Origin: Prevotella sp.
Lineage (GTDB): Bacteria > Bacteroidota > Bacteroidia > Bacteroidales > Bacteroidaceae
Assembly (NCBI GenBank): GCA_022781445.1
Contig: JALETQ010000011.1
Span: forward strand, 1 to 64,000
Reading direction: 5' to 3'
Length of the DNA stretch: 64,000 nt
Positions 36,973-45,575 of the stretch are shown piece after piece. Below the pieces are notes generated by a model. It saw nothing but the letters and a program-made list of their open reading frames with translations. It did not search any database and was not told the DNA's origin. Each line of letters begins with the position of its first letter. Position 1 is the first letter of the stretch. The translations under genes and the position numbers were made by a program.

Positions 36973-37899
36973 TTATTTTCGTATCGTATAGAGCGATGCT
37001 TCGACCGCTTTAAGCAGGTTGCGCTTTCGGCTTTCGGGGGCATAAACAAAGGCGATGACAAAGAAATCGCGACTGCCTTCCGTCCAATATCGCATGACGA
37101 GCGGCCCTCCCATTGCATCACCCTCCATCTCCCACAAGCCGACTTCAGTCGTGACGTGTCGTCCTTGTTTCAGCGTTTGTTTGCGAGTCATCGACTTTGC
37201 CACCGTTTTCATCCACATGGCATCAGTCTCCCCTTTGATGTTGGCCTTCAAAACGCTGTCGGCCGAAGCAAACTTATCTGCCGAAGCAGGACATGAGAAC
37301 ACACAGATGTTCTTCATTCCGGTGAGAGTGTTGTTGGAAAACCATACGAAATCAACTCCTTTTTTCATGGATGACAACTCGGTCGAAACCCATATATCGA
37401 AGCCGAACATCTGCCGAACGGTTCGTGAGGCCTTGAGCAGATGGCGTTGCCCAAGCTGTCTTACCTCCCGATTAAGTTCGGCTCCGGCGAACAGATTTCT
37501 GAGCGTTTCACCTCCTCCACGCTGCAAAAACATGTTGAGTTGGAACGTCGTGGGACTTTGGACGTAAACGATGAGCTGTGGCCGGGCGTACCGGTTCTTT
37601 TCATATCTGATGTGCGAACGGGTGAATCTTTGTTCATCAACCTCAACGACAACGATGTTCCGTGCCGTCTGTGCCACTCGTGGGACTTCCGAAAGATTCA
37701 CGGCAGAGATGTCAAATGCCGGTTCCGGTTGTGGCAAACCGTCGACCGGACGGCTGAGCTGTCTGAAGACCACGCTGTCGGAGTCGTTCACCAACAACAC
37801 CTCAAAAGGTTTTCCACCGCTTTGGGGCTGCAAAGACGGACGACTGTTGCAGGCTGCAAGCATCATCACGGCGGTCACCATCCAAGCCCATTTGGTCAT
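36973..37899 (-). CDS. DUF4837 family lipoprotein
   Basis: This 308-residue lipoprotein has an LAAC lipobox (lipidated Cys17), followed by a basic/Ser-rich linker. It matches DUF4837, a Bacteroidetes-specific envelope family of unknown function. FEVLLVNDSDSVVFRQL starts the domain. VWFSNNTLTGMKNICVF and GLWEMEGDAMGGPLVMRYW are typical inner segments. The start is 37899, whose ATG overlaps the rlmN stop as ATGA. The upstream in-frame ATG 37935 would lie inside rlmN. Confidence 0.88.
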   Translation of the reverse strand: MTKWAWMVTAVMMLAACNSRPSLQPQSGGKPFEVLLVNDSDSVVFRQLSRPVDGLPQPEPAFDISAVNLSEVPRVAQTARNIVVVEVDEQRFTRSHIRYEKNRYARPQLIVYVQSPTTFQLNMFLQRGGGETLRNLFAGAELNREVRQLGQRHLLKASRTVRQMFGFDIWVSTELSSMKKGVDFVWFSNNTLTGMKNICVFSCPASADKFASADSVLKANIKGETDAMWMKTVAKSMTRKQTLKQGRHVTTEVGLWEMEGDAMGGPLVMRYWTEGSRDFFVIAFVYAPESRKRNLLKAVEASLYTIRK

Positions 37900-38951
37900 C
37901 GTTCGAGTTTTTTCGATGTGGATAACAAGCCGCAAGCCGCAAAGATATCCTGTCCGCGGCTCGCCCTGATGGTTGTAAAGACACCGTTACGGGTCAGTTC
38001 GTTGCGCATGGCTTCCATCTTTTCCATATTCACCCCCTTTAGATTCACGCCGGGAACGGGATGGAAACTGATGAGGTTCACCCTGCATTCCAGTCCCTTA
38101 AGCAACCTGATGAGTTCCTGAATGTGAGCCGGAGAGTCATTCAATCCTCCGAAAACGATGTACTCGAACGACAGTCTTCTTTGGTGAGTGAAGTCATAAT
38201 CGTGCAGCAAGTCGATGATTTCGTCCACCGACATGGCCTTCTCGGCCGGCATCAATCCTGCCCTTTCTTCGTGGAAAGGAGAGTGAAGGGAGATGGCAAG
38301 GTGGCAAAGACTCTCGTCGAGGAATCGCCTGAGCTTGTGTTTCAGTCCGACAGTACTTACCGTTATGCGTTTGGGACTCCACGCCCACCCTTCTTCCGAG
38401 GTAAGAATGGAAGTCACTTTCAGCACGGCATCGAGGTTATCCATCGGCTCTCCCTGCCCCATGAAGACAATATTGGTGAGCCGGTCACGTTCGGGCAGCG
38501 CATAAATTTGGTTGAGGATGTCAGCCGGTTCGAGCTGCCCTTCGAATCCTTGTTTGCCGGTTTGGCAGAACAAGCAGTTCATTTTGCAACCCACTTGCGA
38601 CGAAACACACAAGGTTCCGCGGTCACCATCGGGGATGAAAACCGTTTCGACAAAGCGTCCGTTTCGGGTGGGAAAGAGATATTTGACAGTGCCATCGACA
38701 GACCGTTGGCAATCGGCGGGCGGCCGATGCCCCACCTCATGCTCCTCCATCAGCTTCTCTCTGTTGGCTTTCGACAGATTGGTCATGTCTTCAATACGCT
38801 CCACCGGATGTTGATAAAGCCATTGCGCCATTTGCTTTCCGGTAAAGACGGGCATGCCCAAGCTACTCGCCAACTCTTTCAACTCGGGCAAAGTCATTCC
38901 CAGCAGCGGTTTCTTTGTGATGGATACCATGTTCATTCGATTGATTATCAT
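37896..38951 (-). CDS. rlmN: 23S rRNA (A2503) and tRNA A37 methyltransferase RlmN
   Basis: This 351-residue radical-SAM enzyme makes 2-methyladenosine. The CKMNCLFC cluster motif (Cys about 120, 124 and 127) binds the [4Fe-4S]. GQGEPMDN is the SAM motif. The C-terminal RGQDIFAACGLL carries the methyl-carrier Cys of the C-terminal end, and the other is in the SQVGC-containing region. The start may be Met6 (38936) or Met8 (38930) instead of 38951. It is the first gene of a four-gene unit, rlmN-DUF4837-PdxA-like-flippase. Confidence 0.95.
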   Translation of the reverse strand: MIINRMNMVSITKKPLLGMTLPELKELASSLGMPVFTGKQMAQWLYQHPVERIEDMTNLSKANREKLMEEHEVGHRPPADCQRSVDGTVKYLFPTRNGRFVETVFIPDGDRGTLCVSSQVGCKMNCLFCQTGKQGFEGQLEPADILNQIYALPERDRLTNIVFMGQGEPMDNLDAVLKVTSILTSEEGWAWSPKRITVSTVGLKHKLRRFLDESLCHLAISLHSPFHEERAGLMPAEKAMSVDEIIDLLHDYDFTHQRRLSFEYIVFGGLNDSPAHIQELIRLLKGLECRVNLISFHPVPGVNLKGVNMEKMEAMRNELTRNGVFTTIRASRGQDIFAACGLLSTSKKLER

Positions 38952-39219
38952 GCAAAATTACATAAAAAAATCCGACCGCCCAACATCGCTCCGCAAAGAA
39001 TTGGGACACGAGATGAAATTAATACGATGGTGATGCCGTTGAAACCCACCATGCAAGTCGGGCATTCCGTTCCGGATGGGTCGCAGATGAACGGAAAGAC
39101 ATGTCACCGTTTGCTTTGCACAAACATCGGAAAGGGGGATGAAACGCATGGTTTCATCCCCCTTGGAGTATCATCGCGAGCGGCAACACCTCAAAGGATA
39201 CCACTCTCCGGACGTATGA
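38952..39219. other. Gap between htpG and rlmN
   Basis: About 268 bp. The distal half contains the htpG terminator. The proximal half upstream of rlmN shows no clear -33/-7 pair, and no gene was recognised. Confidence 0.4.
39131..39165 (-). terminator. Terminator-like hairpin of htpG
   Basis: A perfect 14-bp stem AAGGGGGATGAAAC (39132-39145) / GTTTCATCCCCCTT (39151-39164) with a 5-nt loop lies 55 nt beyond the htpG stop. On the minus strand the run after the stem is TTTCC, so the U-tract is short and the site could act partly by another route. Confidence 0.65.
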
Positions 39220-41274
39220 TCACAACATCTCTACCGAGCGTTTCAAGAACGCATCAAGGTCGGCTCCCTTGAGCATACCGTTCTGAAGCAGTGCCAGATC
39301 CACCAGTTGATGAATCAACGGATTGGCTTTACCAAACTGAGCCAGCACGTCGCGACGTTGGTCTTTGAGCTTTTCCAGCATTTCTTCGATGCGTTTGGTT
39401 TCGTCTTTCTCTTCCTGCGTCACCTCATCGGCCTTCTTTTTCTCCTGTATTTGTCGCACGGCAGCCAAACGGGCCTCATTGCCTTTCAGTTCGCTGTCGA
39501 TGGGTTTGAGCGACTCTTCGCAATCTTTGGCCATCTCACCGACAATCTTTCGGATGAGCGGATGGTCATGATTGAGAACCATGCTGAACGTATCGGGCAT
39601 CTGAGCGTAGAAGCTCATGCCGCTTTGGAAGCGACTCATGTCTTTCATTCTGCGCATATATTCACTTTGGGTGATGACCACCGGGAAAGCATTCTCTCCG
39701 AGAGCACTCACCGAAACCATGAATTGCGCCTTGTCGAGTTTGGGCAGTTGGGATGTAAACACCGCTGACAAGTTGTCACGCTCACCCTCGGGAATATCGG
39801 CATCCTTCTTGTCTTCCTTGACTATCAGTCGGTCGATGACATCTCCATCGACACGGGTGAAGCGACTTTTTTCAAACTTCTGTTCGAGCATCGACACGAG
39901 CGGCGTATCCAAATCGCCATCCATGAGCAACACGCTGTAGCCTTTTGCCTTGGCGGCTTCGATGTAGGCGTATTGTTCTTCGGCATTGTTGGCATAGAGA
40001 TACACCAGTTGTCCGTCCTTGTCGGTTTGATTATCCTTGATCAATGTTTGGTATTCCTCATAAGTAAAGTATTTGCCATCAACATCTTTCAGGAGCGAAA
40101 ACTCTTTGGCACGGTCATAGAAGTCTTCCTGAGACAACATGCCGAAGTGGATGAAAATCTTGAGATTGTCCCACTTGGATTCATAATCCTTGCGGTCTTC
40201 CTTGAACAAAGCCTTGAGACGATCGGCAACTTTCTTGGTGATGTAGGTCGAAATTTTCTTCACATTGGCATCGCTTTGCAGGTAAGAACGGCTGACATTG
40301 AGCGGGATATCGGGGCTGTCGATCAAGCCGTGCAACAGCGTAAGGAACTGAGGAACGATACCTTCGACCTGATCGGTGACATAAACCTGATTGCAATACA
40401 GTTGCACCTTGTTGTGTTGCAAGTCGATGTTGGAATGCACTCTGGGGAAATACAAAATACCGGTGAGGTGGAACGGGAAGTCCACATTGAGGTGAATCCA
40501 GAACAACGGTTCGTCCATCTGCATGGGATAGAGCGTGCGATAGAACTTCTTATAGTCTTCATCCTTCAACGATCCGGGTGCTTTCGTCCACAGAGGTTCC
40601 TCGCTGTTGATGATCAAGTCTTCGTCGGTATCGACCTGCTTGCCGTCCTTCCACTCCGTTTTCTTGCCGAAAGCCACGGGCACCGCCATGAATTTGCAAT
40701 ATTTATTGAGCAGGCTGTCAATCTTTTGTTTGTCGAGAAACTCCTTGCAATCATCATCGATGTGGAGGATGATGTCACTGCCCCGGCCTTCCTTTTCAAC
40801 GTTTTCGATGGTAAACTCCGGACTTCCGTCACAACTCCACTTCACGGCTTGCGAACCTTCACGGTAGCTCCGCGTCACAATTTCGACCTTCTTGCTGACC
40901 ATGAATGCCGAGTAGAAGCCCAGTCCGAAATGACCGATGATGGCATTGGCATTGTCTTGATATTGAGCCAGAAAGTCGTTGACACCCGAAAAAGCAATTT
41001 GATTGATATATTTGTCGATCTCTTCATCGGTCATACCCACGCCCCTGTCGCTGATGGTCAGTGTTCCGGCTTTCTCATCAAGTTTTACGCGCACGGTGAT
41101 GTCGCCCATGTCACCCTTGAACTCACCGCGTTCGGCAAGGGTTTTCAACTTTTGTGTGGCATCAATGGCGTTTGAAACCATCTCGCGCAGAAATATCTCA
41201 TGATCCGAATACAAGAACTTTTTGATGACGGGGAAGATGTTCTCGGTCGTAACCCCTATATTTCCAGTTTTCAT
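39220..41274 (-). CDS. htpG: Molecular chaperone HtpG (Hsp90)
   Basis: This 684-residue Hsp90 homologue has an N-terminal GHKL ATPase domain (EIFLREMVSNAIDATQKL, DRGVGM, GHFGLGFYSAF). The middle domain contains the catalytic-loop arginine region (GLIDSPDIPLNVSRSYLQSD). The C-terminal dimerisation part has a charged stretch near 590-640 (EKKKADEVTQEEKDETKR). It folds client proteins under stress. It is monocistronic in a head-to-head layout with purH. Confidence 0.96.
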   Translation of the reverse strand: MKTGNIGVTTENIFPVIKKFLYSDHEIFLREMVSNAIDATQKLKTLAERGEFKGDMGDITVRVKLDEKAGTLTISDRGVGMTDEEIDKYINQIAFSGVNDFLAQYQDNANAIIGHFGLGFYSAFMVSKKVEIVTRSYREGSQAVKWSCDGSPEFTIENVEKEGRGSDIILHIDDDCKEFLDKQKIDSLLNKYCKFMAVPVAFGKKTEWKDGKQVDTDEDLIINSEEPLWTKAPGSLKDEDYKKFYRTLYPMQMDEPLFWIHLNVDFPFHLTGILYFPRVHSNIDLQHNKVQLYCNQVYVTDQVEGIVPQFLTLLHGLIDSPDIPLNVSRSYLQSDANVKKISTYITKKVADRLKALFKEDRKDYESKWDNLKIFIHFGMLSQEDFYDRAKEFSLLKDVDGKYFTYEEYQTLIKDNQTDKDGQLVYLYANNAEEQYAYIEAAKAKGYSVLLMDGDLDTPLVSMLEQKFEKSRFTRVDGDVIDRLIVKEDKKDADIPEGERDNLSAVFTSQLPKLDKAQFMVSVSALGENAFPVVITQSEYMRRMKDMSRFQSGMSFYAQMPDTFSMVLNHDHPLIRKIVGEMAKDCEESLKPIDSELKGNEARLAAVRQIQEKKKADEVTQEEKDETKRIEEMLEKLKDQRRDVLAQFGKANPLIHQLVDLALLQNGMLKGADLDAFLKRSVEML

Positions 41275-41461
41275 ATGTAATTAAAGTTTTATTCCATTCT
41301 TTTGCAAAACCCATGCCAAACACGAAAGAATGACATTTTTTCGCTTCCGCACCACTGTGTAAAGACGACATGACCTCCGTTTGTTCAAGTCCGATTTTGT
41401 ATGCAAACGGTAACTGATTGACGGCTCATCCGGCTTATAGACCCGGCATGATGTTTTCGGC

Positions 41462-41664
41462 TGAGCCCGAATCGGGCAAAAATTCCGAGGCGGTTCGGCT
41501 TGATTGTCGGGCAGACGGGTTACCGGTCGGGTGCAGGTGAGCGGCTACGGCAAGACGAAACGACAAAAAAGATGCCGGAAAGCGAACGAAAACGGACGGT
41601 AAGTGTCATTATCGACATGAAAGGTAGGGCCAAACACTCCTATAGGCCGATTGGGATTGAAACA
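41462..41664 (-). repeat. Family A interspersed repeat, long copy
   Basis: A nearly full copy in reverse orientation. Blocks in plus-strand order: CGAATCGGGCAAAAATTCCG, GGTTCGGCTTGATTGTCGGG, GCGGCTACGGCAAGACGAAA, AAGATGCCGGAAAGCGAACG, GGACGGTAAGTGTCATTATC and CTATAGGCCGATTGGGATTG. The same order, reverse complemented, is found at 59098-59335 and 60356-60521. Confidence 0.7.
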
Positions 41665-41754
41665 ACAATGTTATTCCATCCTGACATATAATTAAGGTAT
41701 CTTCTCCTCTTGTTCCTTCCCTTTAAGGAGACTTTCGTACAAGGTTGTCAATCC

Positions 41755-41915
41755 CCGGCGGGACAACCGTTTTCCAAAAGGGGTACTTTCGGTGTGCAAA
41801 AGGGCAGGTTTTGCCGTGCATTTCCTGCCCTTTCAATGATCAAAACCGGCCCTTTTGCAAGACAACCAGACACATTTCCAACAACCATCTCACAACCAAC
41901 AACTTGACATACATC
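41755..41915. repeat. Family B interspersed repeat
   Basis: AAAAGGGGTACTTTCGGTGT, GCAAAAGGGCAGGTTTTGCC and TTCCTGCCCTTTC form a hairpin: AAAGGGCAGG pairs with CCTGCCCTTT. GGCCCTTTTGCAAGACAACC follows and the block ends near TTGACATACATC. It stands about 90 bp from a family A copy. Confidence 0.65.
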
Positions 41916-42068
41916 TAAAAGGCATTGCCGGAAGGCCCGGTAACGGACAACCTCCGGGGAACAAAAAACAGACAACCGACGAAGCCTGCAAAATCATAAA
42001 AGCACTTGACTTAAGTCACTTTTAAGCAAAAAAAATGTTGCCCTTCCCTTTTTATCCAACCTTTTTTG

Positions 42069-42076
42069 TAACTTTG
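42069..42076 (+). promoter_or_regulatory. -7 element of the IMP cyclohydrolase/mre operon
   Basis: TAACTTTG at 42069-42076 is a full match to the -7 consensus, 32 nt upstream of the start codon. No good -33 TTTG is at 19-21 nt (TCCC is there), so the promoter may depend on an activator or differ in its -33. Confidence 0.45.
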
Positions 42077-42108
42077 CAATCTTAATACTGACATGTAAGC
42101 AAAGTAAG

Positions 42109-42711
42109 ATGACAAATACGAAGAAGATAAAGACCGCCCTTGTGTCGGTTTTCCATAAAGACGGGCTTGACGAAATCCTTGCCAAACTCCACGCAGAAGG
42201 TGTGGAATTCGTTTCAACAGGTGGCACTCAATCGTTTATAGAATCCCTTGGCTACCCCTGCAAAGCCGTCGAATCCATCACGTCGTACCCCTCTATCCTC
42301 GGCGGAAGAGTAAAGACACTTCACCCTAAAATCTTCGGCGGCATTCTCGGACGTCGCGAATTGGAAAGCGATCGGGAAGAAATGGCCAAATACGACATCA
42401 GCAACATCGACTTGGTCATCGTCGATCTGTATCCCTTCGAACAAACGGTTGCCGACCCGAATGCCACCCGTGAAGACATCATCGAGAAAATCGACATCGG
42501 CGGCATATCCCTCATCAGAGGTGCAGCCAAGAACTTCAACGACGTGGTGATCGTGCCGAGCAAAGCCGAATACGGCATGTTGCTCGACATTCTCAACCAA
42601 AACGGAGCGGCAACGACGCTGGAACAAAGACAGCAATTCGCCACAAAGGCATTCGGTGTGAGCAGCAGCTATGACACCGCCATTGCCCGATGGTTTGCCT
42701 CGAAAGCCTGA
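42109..42711 (+). CDS. Stand-alone IMP cyclohydrolase (PurH N-terminal domain)
   Basis: This 200-residue protein matches only the N-terminal MGS-like IMP cyclohydrolase half of PurH. ALVSVFHKDG, EFVSTGGTQSFI, GGRVKTLHPKIFGGIL, DLVIVDLYPFEQTV and KIDIGGISLIRGAAKNFNDV are all present. It ends at FASKA. The roughly 310-residue AICAR transformylase half is absent, and only 140 bp separate it from mreB. It would close the purine ring of FAICAR to give IMP. The formyl transfer must be done by another protein encoded elsewhere. Confidence 0.9.
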   Translation: MTNTKKIKTALVSVFHKDGLDEILAKLHAEGVEFVSTGGTQSFIESLGYPCKAVESITSYPSILGGRVKTLHPKIFGGILGRRELESDREEMAKYDISNIDLVIVDLYPFEQTVADPNATREDIIEKIDIGGISLIRGAAKNFNDVVIVPSKAEYGMLLDILNQNGAATTLEQRQQFATKAFGVSSSYDTAIARWFASKA

Positions 42712-42850
42712 AAAGACGGACGGTCGACACAGGAGGACGCATCCGATATGACACGCCGACAGAGAACTCCTTGACATTCAACCGCCATCCTGCAAACGAC
42801 CGCCTCCCCAACACGACAATTATATATAGCTATCATATAACAAACAGAAC

Positions 42851-43873
42851 ATGGGATTTTTCTCTTTTATCAAAGAAATCGCGATGGATCTCGGCACAGC
42901 CAACACCATCATTATCAGTGATGATAAGATTGTGGTAGACGAGCCATCGGTAGTTGCGCTCGACCGGCGCACGGACAAGATGAAGGCTGTAGGCGAAGAA
43001 GCCAAAATGATGTACGAAAAGACACACGACAACATTCGCACCATACGTCCGTTGCGCGACGGAGTCATTGCCGACTTTACGGCTTGTGAACAGATGATGC
43101 GCGGACTTATCAAGATGGTTCACAAAGGGAACCGTTTCTTTACGCCTTCACTCCGCATGGTCATCGGCGTTCCTTCGGGCAGTACCGAGGTCGAACTCCG
43201 TGCCGTTCGTGACAGTGCAGAACACGCAGACGGACGTGATGTGTACCTTATCTTCGAACCGATGGCTGCCGCCATCGGCATCGGTATCGACGTGGAAGCA
43301 CCCGAAGGAAACATGATTGTCGACATCGGTGGCGGAACCACCGAGATTGCCGTCATCTCTTTGGGTGGTATCGTGTCAAACAATTCCATCAAAGTGGCAG
43401 GCGATGACCTCACCACCGACATTCAGGACTACATGAACCGCCAGCACAACGTCAAAGTCAGCGAGCGTATGGCAGAACGCATCAAGATCAATGTCGGCTC
43501 CGCACTGACCGACCTTGGCGATGATGCTCCCGAAGACTACGTGATTCATGGCCCCAATCGCATCACTGCACTTCCCATGGAGGTATCGGTGTGCTATCAA
43601 GAGATTGCCCACTGTCTCGACAAAACGGTTGCCCGCATCGAGACGGCAGTGCTTTCAGCACTTGAAAACACACCGCCCGAACTCTATGCCGACATCGTTC
43701 ACAACGGCATTTACCTCACCGGGGGCGGTGCTTTGCTGCGTGGTCTGGATAAACGTCTCACCGACAAAATCAACATTCAGTTCCATATCGCCGAAGATCC
43801 TTTGCACTGCGTGGCCAAAGGTGCCGGCATCGCGCTCAAGAACATCGACAAATTCTCTTTCTTGATGCGATAA
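42851..43873 (+). CDS. mreB: Rod-shape actin homologue MreB
   Basis: This 340-residue actin-fold ATPase polymerises under the inner membrane and guides wall elongation. Nucleotide motifs are present: DLGTANTIII (phosphate 1), IVDIGGGTTEIAVISLGG (phosphate 2) and GIYLTGGGALLRGLD (adenosine). The N-terminal MGFFSFIKEIAM is amphipathic and would bind the membrane. It is the second gene of the operon. Confidence 0.97.
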   Translation: MGFFSFIKEIAMDLGTANTIIISDDKIVVDEPSVVALDRRTDKMKAVGEEAKMMYEKTHDNIRTIRPLRDGVIADFTACEQMMRGLIKMVHKGNRFFTPSLRMVIGVPSGSTEVELRAVRDSAEHADGRDVYLIFEPMAAAIGIGIDVEAPEGNMIVDIGGGTTEIAVISLGGIVSNNSIKVAGDDLTTDIQDYMNRQHNVKVSERMAERIKINVGSALTDLGDDAPEDYVIHGPNRITALPMEVSVCYQEIAHCLDKTVARIETAVLSALENTPPELYADIVHNGIYLTGGGALLRGLDKRLTDKINIQFHIAEDPLHCVAKGAGIALKNIDKFSFLMR

Positions 43874-44171
43874 AGCCCGTGGGTCTTGCCTGCGAGCCAC
43901 CTCTTTATATACCTGTTTCAGTACATCCTTCACCGCCAAGAACGTGTCGGTCATTCCACCCGCTCTTGTCATCGGCGAACGGATGTGCCGGAAACGAGGT
44001 CATCTCTTATTGAAGAATCGCGTATCGTGACAGAAAAACGATGCAACGATTTCATCCGAAACACCCATCATCAAATGGTCAGACCCGTGCCAACGGCTTG
44101 CGGTTTGCGGGTTTAATCCGCCGACGACGGCCGCAAACCCTCCGGAAAGTACGGGATGGCAAGGAAACGGT
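43874..44171 (+). other. mreB-mreC spacer with hairpin
   Basis: 298 bp, long for the mre operon. It has no gene. GGTTTGCGG (44102-44110) and CCGCAAACC (44131-44139) can form a 9-bp stem around a 20-nt loop just before mreC. There is no U-run after it, so attenuation or transcript processing is more likely than termination. Confidence 0.4.
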
Positions 44172-45053
44172 ATGCGCAACCTCTTAGCATTCTTGGCGAA
44201 ATTCAACCATTGGTTCGTCTTCATCATCCTTGAAGTCGTATCTTTGGCATTGCTGTTTCGTTACAACAGCTACCAAGGCAGCGTATGGTTCTCGACTGCC
44301 AACTACGTTGCCGGAAACATTCATGAGCTGAACGCCGGTGTGGAAGCCTATTTCCATTTGAACCAACTCAACCGGCAACTCACCCAACGCAACCTGCAAC
44401 TTGAGCAACAAGTCCGAATGCTGCTCGAAAAACAAGCCGACTCAATAGCTGCCAACGACACTTCTGCCACCCGACGGGCAGGTTACGAGATGCTGAAAGG
44501 ACTTGAGTTGATATCAGCCAAGGTCGTGGATAACTCGGTAAACCGCTCGGACAACCTGATTACCATCAACAAAGGCGAAGCCGACGGTGTGAAAAAAGAC
44601 ATGGGAGTAGCCTGCGGCACAGGGGTCGTCGGTATCGTTTATCTCACCTCCAAGCATTTCTCGATTGTCATTCCGTTGCTGAACATCAAGTCGAATGTCA
44701 GTTGTTCGATCAAAGGACGTGGCTATTTCGGCTACCTGCATTGGAAGAATCCCCCGGCAGACATAGCCTATCTGGATGACGTTCCGCGACATGCCAGATT
44801 CAAAAGAGGCGACGAAATCGTTACAAGCGGTTACTCTTCGGTATTTCCTCCGGGCATCAGGGTGGGCAAAATCATCAATGCGTTCAACTCGCCCGACGGG
44901 CTTTCGTATCGCTTGCAAATCAGACTGTCGACCGATTTTGCCAAGTTGCGCGATGTGTGTGTCATCAATGACAACTCCATCATTGAACGATTGGAACTGC
45001 TGAGAGCCGCGCAAGACTCCATCAAGCCACAAGGGGAATCAACCAAACGATGA
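44172..45053 (+). CDS. mreC: Rod-shape determining protein MreC
   Basis: This 293-residue protein has one N-terminal membrane helix (about 14-32, WFVFIILEVVSLALLF) and a periplasmic coiled coil (about 50-85: NQLNRQLTQRNLQLEQQVR). A double beta-barrel domain follows (VIPLLNIKSNVSCSIKG, FKRGDEIVTSGYSSVFPPGI). It links MreB to the PBP2/RodA synthase. The ATG has AAGGAAACGG as its ribosome-binding region. Confidence 0.95.
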   Translation: MRNLLAFLAKFNHWFVFIILEVVSLALLFRYNSYQGSVWFSTANYVAGNIHELNAGVEAYFHLNQLNRQLTQRNLQLEQQVRMLLEKQADSIAANDTSATRRAGYEMLKGLELISAKVVDNSVNRSDNLITINKGEADGVKKDMGVACGTGVVGIVYLTSKHFSIVIPLLNIKSNVSCSIKGRGYFGYLHWKNPPADIAYLDDVPRHARFKRGDEIVTSGYSSVFPPGIRVGKIINAFNSPDGLSYRLQIRLSTDFAKLRDVCVINDNSIIERLELLRAAQDSIKPQGESTKR

Positions 45054-45069
45054 GCAAGAAAGGAACAAC

Positions 45070-45573
45070 ATGAAACCGGATTTCTTCAAACGCATAGCAG
45101 GTTTTATCGCCATTTGCCTCATTCAGGCTTTGGTCTTGAACCATATCCACCTCTTTAATTGCGCCACACCATTATTATATGTGTACTTCGTGACTCTCTT
45201 CAGACGTAACGATGCTCGATGGTCTGTCATGGTTTGGAGCTTCCTGATGGGGCTTGCGATGGACACCATGAGCAATACCGCCGGATTGACGGCGGCCTCG
45301 CTGACTTTCATCGGATTCGTTCAGCCGATGGTGTTCGGCCTGTTCATTCAACGCGACAGCCCCGAAGACATGAAACCGTCCATCCATTCACTGGGCAAAC
45401 TTTCATACTTTCTCTATGCTACATTCTTGGTCTTCACCTTTTGCGTGGTATATTTCTCATTGGAAGCATTCAGTTTCTTCAACTGGCTGCAATGGATTAA
45501 AAACATATTGGGCAGCAGCATCATGACACTTGTGCTGATTTTTGTCATCGAAAGCGTCAAAAGCAACCATTGA
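45070..45573 (+). CDS. mreD: Rod-shape determining protein MreD
   Basis: This 167-residue inner-membrane protein has about five helices and is of the MreD family. FIAICLIQALVLNHIHLFNC is helix 1, and YVYFVTLFRRNDARWSVMVW with LMGLAMDTMSNTAGLTAASL are typical. It is part of the Rod complex. It lies 16 nt after mreC and ends 2 nt before mrdA. Confidence 0.92.
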   Translation: MKPDFFKRIAGFIAICLIQALVLNHIHLFNCATPLLYVYFVTLFRRNDARWSVMVWSFLMGLAMDTMSNTAGLTAASLTFIGFVQPMVFGLFIQRDSPEDMKPSIHSLGKLSYFLYATFLVFTFCVVYFSLEAFSFFNWLQWIKNILGSSIMTLVLIFVIESVKSNH

Positions 45574-45575
45574 AC

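Larger units (their letters stand above)
41275..42068. other. Gap between htpG and IMP cyclohydrolase gene
   Basis: About 790 bp between divergent genes. The middle is taken by one family A and one family B repeat, listed separately. The purH -7 element is at the right end. No gene is supported. Confidence 0.5.
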
